A DNA stretch of 60,000 bases from Mesostigma viride. Its lineage: Eukaryota > Streptophyta > Mesostigmatophyceae > Mesostigmatales > Mesostigmataceae. The notes under the pieces were generated by a model. It searched no databases. It was not told the origin of the DNA and saw only the letters and a list, made by a program, of their open reading frames with translations. Below, one piece after another: positions 54,703-60,000 of this stretch. The translations under genes and the position numbers were made by a program. The stretch covers positions 1,384,785 to 1,444,784 of the forward strand of contig RPFO01000079.1 of assembly GCA_009746045.1 (NCBI GenBank), written 5' to 3'. Within the stretch, counting starts at the first letter, position 1. Every line of letters starts with the position of its first letter.

Positions 54703-55760
54703 AGCTCATAAGTGTATAGATAGAGGTTTGCAAGGAGCCTGGCACAGTTTATATCCGGCACAGCTTATAGTTATAATATCATCACGAAGACTTGACCTTG
54801 TTTATCGGATCTCTTATCTTGTTGATAACACCTTCATTTGTTTTTCGGGCGATGTATACCAACAAGCTATTGGCATCCCTATGCATGGGCACTAACTGTG
54901 CCGGGCTCTTTGCAAACCTATATTTTATACACTTATAATGAGCTTGCATTCATGGAGAATCTCATTGCCTCAAATGATGATGTTCTCATCAGGCGTTTTA
55001 TCCACACATGTCGATACATTGATGATGTCGATCATTGCTTTCGACAACCCTGATTTCGCAACCCATTTGTATATCACAGCTGGTCTGCATGGCATCTACC
55101 CGCAAGCGTCTCTCACATTAAAGCTCACGTCGGAGGATACTCATTGCAAGTACCTCGATCTTAACATTACCCATAACAAGAAAGGCTGGCGTACGGCTGT
55201 CTATGTAATAAGCGCAAGGGCCCTAAATATCAGCAACTTCCTTTCATTCGCTACCCCGATATTCTCAGTCTCCTTTCCCACACAGCAAAATATAGTCAGT
55301 TACATTGTTTTTCCCGTCTTTGTTCTTATATCGTGTCGATTTCATCACGACTCTTTGTTGAACTCTTGCATCGTTTGTTGGTCAAAGACTGTGACCGAGA
55401 CATTATATGCTCCGTCAAGTCCGGTGTTTTTTGCAATCTCACACACATCTGTTCAGTGCTGCACCTCGGCACAAGCTCTACAAACAGGTCGTGGACCGGC
55501 TGGATCGCGTAGTGTCTCTGCACATCTGAACCCATGTGCTGCCAGATCTCCTTTGCGGCGGTAATTCCGAGCTGGGCAAGTGTGGATTCGTTGTCCACAC
55601 CGTCGCGTCGCTGCAGCAACATGCACGATGTTTTCTGCCATACGCGGGCTTTTGGTTCCCGCCGCACATTTGAAAATGATGTCCTCCGGATTTTTGCCTT
55701 TGCACTGTGTGTAGTTCTTGGACGTTTGGAATCATGGCATGGCTAAGGTAATGACTGACT

Positions 55761-56262
55761 AAAAATTAAATTAAATTAAATTAAATTATAACATGCCTCC
55801 GTTGGGAGATCATGTAGCACATATTCCTTGATGGGTGGTGGAAAGGAGAGAGCCGCGTAATCTAACTATTAATTAATTAATTAATTAATTAAACTCGTGC
55901 TCCCGTTGGGGAGTCACGGAGCACCGAAGTGCTTTTAATCCCTGTGTGTGCACTACAGGAGAAAGGGCAGAGACCCCCAGTCTCCTTCATGCCAAAGGCA
56001 TGCCACAGCTGCAATCGGGCGCGGCTAGCTAAAAGGACCGGCTAACGATCCGGCAAACTGTGGGTGCAATAAGACCCATGTGAGCATGTCATAGCAAGGA
56101 GCGATCTAACTATCCTAACGCTAATCTACCTAGTCTAGAAAAATCCTAACTGCCCTACTCATCAAAACGCCTCCTCCTCTTGGGGGGAGGGGGCTTGCCC
56201 ACAGGGTCGGGCGAGTGAGCCTTGACAATCTTCTGCCACCGCGTCTTGTTCTGCATGGCGTG
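55761..56262 (-). mobile_element. LINE beta copy C, itself interrupted
   Basis: Bounded by an exact 10-bp duplication, ATGACTGACT, at 55751-55760 and 56263-56272 inside Penelope-like copy 2. It ends in an AATTAAATTAAATTAAATT tail with the CAAC hairpin (CATG/CATG lower stem) and starts with the MQNKTRWQKIV end of the beta protein. Copy C4 of LINE alpha splits it. Confidence 0.9.
55869..56103 (-). mobile_element. LINE alpha copy C4, 235-bp 3' fragment
   Basis: Bounded by an exact 9-bp duplication, ATCTAACTA, at 55860-55868 and 56104-56112, nested in LINE beta copy C. Its sequence is almost identical to the 3' UTR of copy C3, so both are recent. Confidence 0.92.
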
Positions 56263-56625
56263 ATGACTGACTAGCTAGACCTTTTCAGTGGTTTTCCATT
56301 TGCGGGTATTTCCTCGTAAATGGTGGGAGAGCAATCGCAGCAATGGTGCTCCCCACTAGACACCCCCGGCCAGTTAGGCTCGAAACACACGCCCTGATCA
56401 AGCAAGCTGCATGTTTCCGGCCCGGCCCACCGTCTAGGTCATCTAGTCGCTCCACACATAAGCCAGCCGTAATTTCAATACACAAGGCTACACATTTCCG
56501 TCTCCATTCATATTCATCATCCTGAATGACTCGAAAACGTGGACAAGATAACGGCAGGCTCGAGCTACCATGGTCCGGATTTCCCCGATTTCTGGCCTGC
56601 GCTGGTTGCCTCCTTGCTATATTCG

Positions 56626-57529
56626 TTGAGAATGATAAATTACGGAGGTGAGAGTGGCATGCAACATAAGGAAATTAACCCTGAAAAGAAGAACCCTAAA
56701 GACAACAATAAGAATACTCTGACACGGGCATGCAAGGAGCAAGCCTGGCAGCACAAGGCACAACTAACCAAGGTACATATAAAATTTGCCCCAAAACAGA
56801 ATTTTCTCAAAACTCAACTTCACCACTACAGAAATAATACCATCACTAAAATCACAAGAGGCTAGACTCACGGTAGTGGCTGGCCCACTATACCATGGTG
56901 GGAACCTACGGTATAATGACAATACTACAAGAACATTTGATGGGCATGGTAAATGTACACCAACCCTGTCGCCAGCGCACAGACATCTAGTCTGTCTGCG
57001 AGAATGGAAAACTAAATACAGGGCCACCACAGTGGCCTTGGGCTGCAGTGGTTCCCAGTCCGTGTTGTCTGGCATCAACAACCTGCACAACGCACTGATG
57101 CAAGCACCTTGGCATGCTATCCCCGCAATCACCGATCCAGGCTCGGCGCCTTTCTCTTCATGAGCTTATGACATGTACAGTGCACACAAGCTCGTGAGCA
57201 GCGCTTGGGGGGGTTGCGTGGCAAAAGGACACCCGCAAACGATAGACACCTGTCATGTCGAATACAGGCAACCAGACTTGAAACAGGCTGCAGACCTTTT
57301 CGAGAGCACCAACACATGGCAGAACACCGCCTATCCCGGCCAATAACCCGCCAAGGAGCTCCGTCTTATTGAAAGACCCCACAGGACGTCCTCGAAAAAC
57401 CGCCCCCTGCCAGCCATACAAGGGCTCCCCTATGGGTCCTACGGGGCCACGAGACTAATTAATTAATTAATTCATTAATGGGGAGCAACCCCCATGGGGT
57501 TGGCTTGCGATAATGTTATAACCTCGCCC
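56626..57529. other. Spacer downstream of the phosphodiesterase gene
   Basis: No coding frame. A possible LINE-type tail (CACGAGACTAATTAATTAATTAATT) lies near 57447-57471 on the plus strand, without a clear hairpin or target duplication. It should include the 3' UTR of the phosphodiesterase transcript. Confidence 0.4.
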
Positions 57530-60000
57530 TTAACTGCCCTCCTGTTTGCTTGGCCCTGCCCCACCAGCCTTGGGCACTGCACCCCCACGCCCCGTGGGAC
57601 CTTCCTTGGCCATGCCCTCTGTCGTGCATGGCGCCGGCGCGATAGCCCAGGGCGCGTTCCTGCCATCTCGCTCCTTCTCCCAGTAGCGCACGTTGGACAT
57701 CATCGCGTCCAAGATGCCCGCAGAGTCAGGGAACTTGGACACCCACGCCTCGACCAAGGGCAGTGCGATGAAAGAGAAGAAGCCGAGCTGCATAGTCATA
57801 ATAGATAGGGCGCATGGAGTTTGGGCGTAATATCAGTACAATGAAAGAGAAGAAGCAGAGCTGCCTAGTCATGATAAATAAGGCGCATGACATTAGGGCG
57901 TAATATCAGTGAAATGGAAGAGAAAAAGCAGTGCTCGGGATGAGGGCACCGTGTATTACCGAAACATGGGCGGCGGAACAGGTGGGCCATGGCAGATAGC
58001 TCAAGTGCAATCAAGGGGACAAGAGTCAGCAGGGGGCATGGGGCAAGTTAATAGGGCAATATGGGGCAGACCAGGGGGCAGCCGGCGGATTGATGGTATG
58101 CTGTATGGAGTGGTGGAATAGGATGAAACGGCGAGCGATGAAGGAGAAGAGGCTGAGCTGGGAATAAAAATGTCATGGCATAATAGGGCAGCATCGCCAT
58201 ACCAGGGTGGACGCTGCTAAGTTTACCACGACACCGCTCGCACCACGACACCGCTAGCGCGAGCCATCGGGGAGAACAAGCCCAGCTGCACGACCATGTG
58301 ACCGGTGGCGGGTGGCGGGGGCCAGGTGGTAGCAGGCAGCTGGAAGTGGGCAGCCGGCCCCCGCGCGTAGACTCGAGCAAGTGATTAGGTACCCGAGGGA
58401 CTTGGCAATACACAGGGACACGAAAACACGAGCGGACCTGCGACGTGTCCACTGCAGCCAGCGTGTGTGTGGGAGAGCCGCAACATGCGTGTGTGCGGGC
58501 GGGGCCGTATGATCCCTAAACGCGCAGCTCTTTCCCTCACATCCGCCCCCCACCCATCACAGCCCCCCCCCAAACCCACCCCCAACGGCCCACCCCCCAA
58601 TTCCCCAACCCTAAACCCTTACCACTTACCTCAACCTAATCTCCAAACCCTGCACTCTCCCCCCCACACACCTCCCCCGCTCCTACCTGGCTCTTGGGCA
58701 GGTCCCCCGTGCGCCGGTCCATGAAAGCCGACACGGGCATGCCCGCCTCGCGCTCCTTGTCGCCCTGCAGGTAGAACTCCTCGGTGATCGCGGCCGTCCA
58801 GCGCCTGTGGATGTCCAGCTTCTTGGCCGAGTGGCCGATGTCGGCCACCTTGAGCGCGATCTGCATCAGCAGCAGCCGGTCCGTGTCGCTCAAGCGGCTG
58901 AAGGGCTTGTCCTTGTCCTTGAGCCGCTTCTTGAAGGCCTCCAGCAGCTCAAAGTGCCGTTTGCTGGCGCACGCAGAGGTGCGGGTGACAGAGGCAGATG
59001 GTAGAGGGGTGGGGGGGCCAGCCTCAGCGGAGTCAGGAGGGGTTGGGAAGCAACCGAGCAAGGGGAGGGGGAGATCAGGCAGGCACTGACCACCCCATGG
59101 CAAAAGGGGGGTGCTAAAACTTCTTTGTTGATGGTAATTACATATGCTGGCGCAGCCAGATGTAAAATAGGAACGGCATTCATGCCAACAGGTAGGTATG
59201 ACACAGCCGCTCGGGACATGGCCATTGGCTCCATCGGCAAAGGGCAATGTCTGCGCCGCTGCAGAGGGCAATGCGACGCCTTCATGAAAGTCAACATGGT
59301 GCACACATCGCTAGGAACCAGTGTGATTAGTCACAAAGAGCTCCAAGGACTTCCTGCAAGTTCCATGACCTAATAGTATCCGCACATGGGTGGGTGCTCG
59401 CATTCAACCACCAACATGCCCGGTACAGTGAAAAGGGTGGATGGTAAGTAGAAAAGTGAATGTACATCATACCAGTACATGCTCACCCACCAGTGCACGG
59501 TCACTGCAACAGCACCATGTCCACGACACACATGCACTGCGGTCACTATATACACAGTAAGTGGTCACGATAGCTGGTATGCCAGTACTCACAGGTCCGA
59601 TCCCAGCACCATCTCGATGACCACGCCCCGCACGTATTTGAAGTCATCCTTGTCCAGCACGTCGAGAAAGTTCAGCTCCGGCTTTGCCAGAAGAAGGAAG
59701 GCCTCCGCCACGTGGTAGTTCTCCAGCACCGTGCGGTCATTGTAGCGCAGCGCGAGCGTGTCGGATGACTTGACCACATAGTCGTTGTTCAGGCCTGGGT
59801 GCCGGAAATCATGCACCAGCGCCGCGGTGATGCACGCCAGCACATCGAGCCGCGTCAAATAGGCGTCCACGCCCGAGTGCTTGATCAGGTGGTAGAGGCT
59901 GTTGGCCACGTCGGCGATGTGAACGTTGTTGTGGTAGTTGTTGGGCAGCATGCCCTCATCGAGTTTTGACATGAAACGGATCAGCTTGTCAACGGACAAG
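57530..60000 (-). CDS. Class I cyclic nucleotide phosphodiesterase, last three exons
   Basis: Hydrolyses cAMP and/or cGMP to the 5' nucleotide. The gene enters from the right; visible exons are 60000-59593, 58963-58687 and 57787-57530. The donors ACCT|GTGAGT and GCCAG|GTAGGA and acceptors GCGCCAG|CAAA and ATGCAG|CTCG keep frame. The metal-binding HD core is present: YHNNVHIADV, ALVHDFRHPGLNN, then ALKVADIGHSAK with the second Asp. The join DL|KRHFELLEAF fits the family. The invariant purine-binding Gln is the last residue of exon 2 (LPKSQ), followed by LGFFSFIALPL in exon 3, then a short Gly/Pro-rich tail ending at 57530. Regulatory N-terminal domains lie outside the window, so substrate preference cannot be judged. 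Confidence 0.93.
57770..57911. repeat. Tandem duplication of a splice acceptor and exon edge
   Basis: Two 70-71 bp units. The first (57770-57839) contains the real acceptor and the first bases of phosphodiesterase exon 3; the second (57840-57911) repeats acceptor plus about 27 exon bases in the intron. Further decayed starts (ATGGAAGAGAAAAAGC, ATGAAGGAGAAGAGGC) occur near 57913 and 58138. Confidence 0.85.

Larger units (their letters stand above)
54765..56625 (+). pseudogene. Penelope-like element copy 2, reverse transcriptase remnant
   Basis: Plus-strand relative of copy 1, head to head with it near 54765. Visible RT parts: GIP-M (54872-54884, split by a four-base ATGC), NCAGLF, then CRYIDDV (about 55007) followed by a four-base GATC (55030-55033) that shifts the frame, YLDLNITHNKKGW, and RYP-like and C-terminal stretches up to about 55512. 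The 3' region (56263-56625) follows a LINE insertion at 55761-56262. The catalytic YIDD is intact here. Broken frames rule out a functional product. Assignment to Penelope-like RTs rests on the motif pattern, without a recognised GIY-YIG domain. Confidence 0.6.

Noticed and set aside
55326-55667. Minus-strand protein-like frame of 113 codons
   Set aside because: It is the antisense of the plus-strand Penelope-like remnant and matches the antisense frames at 40.6-40.9 kb for that reason only.

Overview
This is eukaryotic nuclear DNA. Predicted genes are interrupted by GT-AG introns, coding stretches are sparse, simple repeats run for hundreds of bases, and most of the window is layered transposable elements. 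The mix (Ty3/gypsy chromovirus, PIF/Harbinger, L1-type ORF1 proteins, a Penelope-like reverse transcriptase, a class I cyclic nucleotide phosphodiesterase) would fit an alga or another protist. I cannot name the organism.

Layout. 1-8546: a Ty3/gypsy chromovirus entering from the left (gag, linker frame, pol with chromodomain, an extra ORF, polypurine tract, 3' LTR), ending against a 780-bp CATC array seeded in a LINE 3' end. 11815-16901: a PIF/Harbinger transposon with perfect 30-bp TIRs, TTA duplications, a Myb/SANT-like gene, a DDE transposase and two large satellites. 18315-19662: truncated LINEs. About 20.1-25.3 kb: a possible multi-exon host gene of unknown function. 26.4 and 29.4-30.5 kb: long simple repeats. 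27974-28738: a LINE end carrying a 469-bp MITE. 31.2-39.8 kb: short LINE relatives, two of them long ORF1-only copies. 40.0-56.6 kb: a head-to-head pair of Penelope-like remnants broken by a 12.6-kb LTR element and several nested LINE ends, nearly all with readable target-site duplications. 57530-60000: the 3' exons of a phosphodiesterase gene on the minus strand.

The most interesting signals are three. (1) Several LINE families end in one hairpin: a constant CTCC-CAAC-GGAG top, a covarying lower stem and a TTAA-rich tail. (2) One family moves as an ORF1-only unit: two copies with separate 10-11 bp target duplications have 5' UTR, ORF1 and 3' UTR but no ORF2, while an RT-encoding LINE nearby shares its 3' end. 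(3) Repeat copies differ again and again by insertions of exactly four bases, often in conserved motifs.

Genes working together are visible only inside transposons: gag with pol, and the Harbinger DNA-binding protein with its transposase. The two host loci look unrelated to them and to each other.
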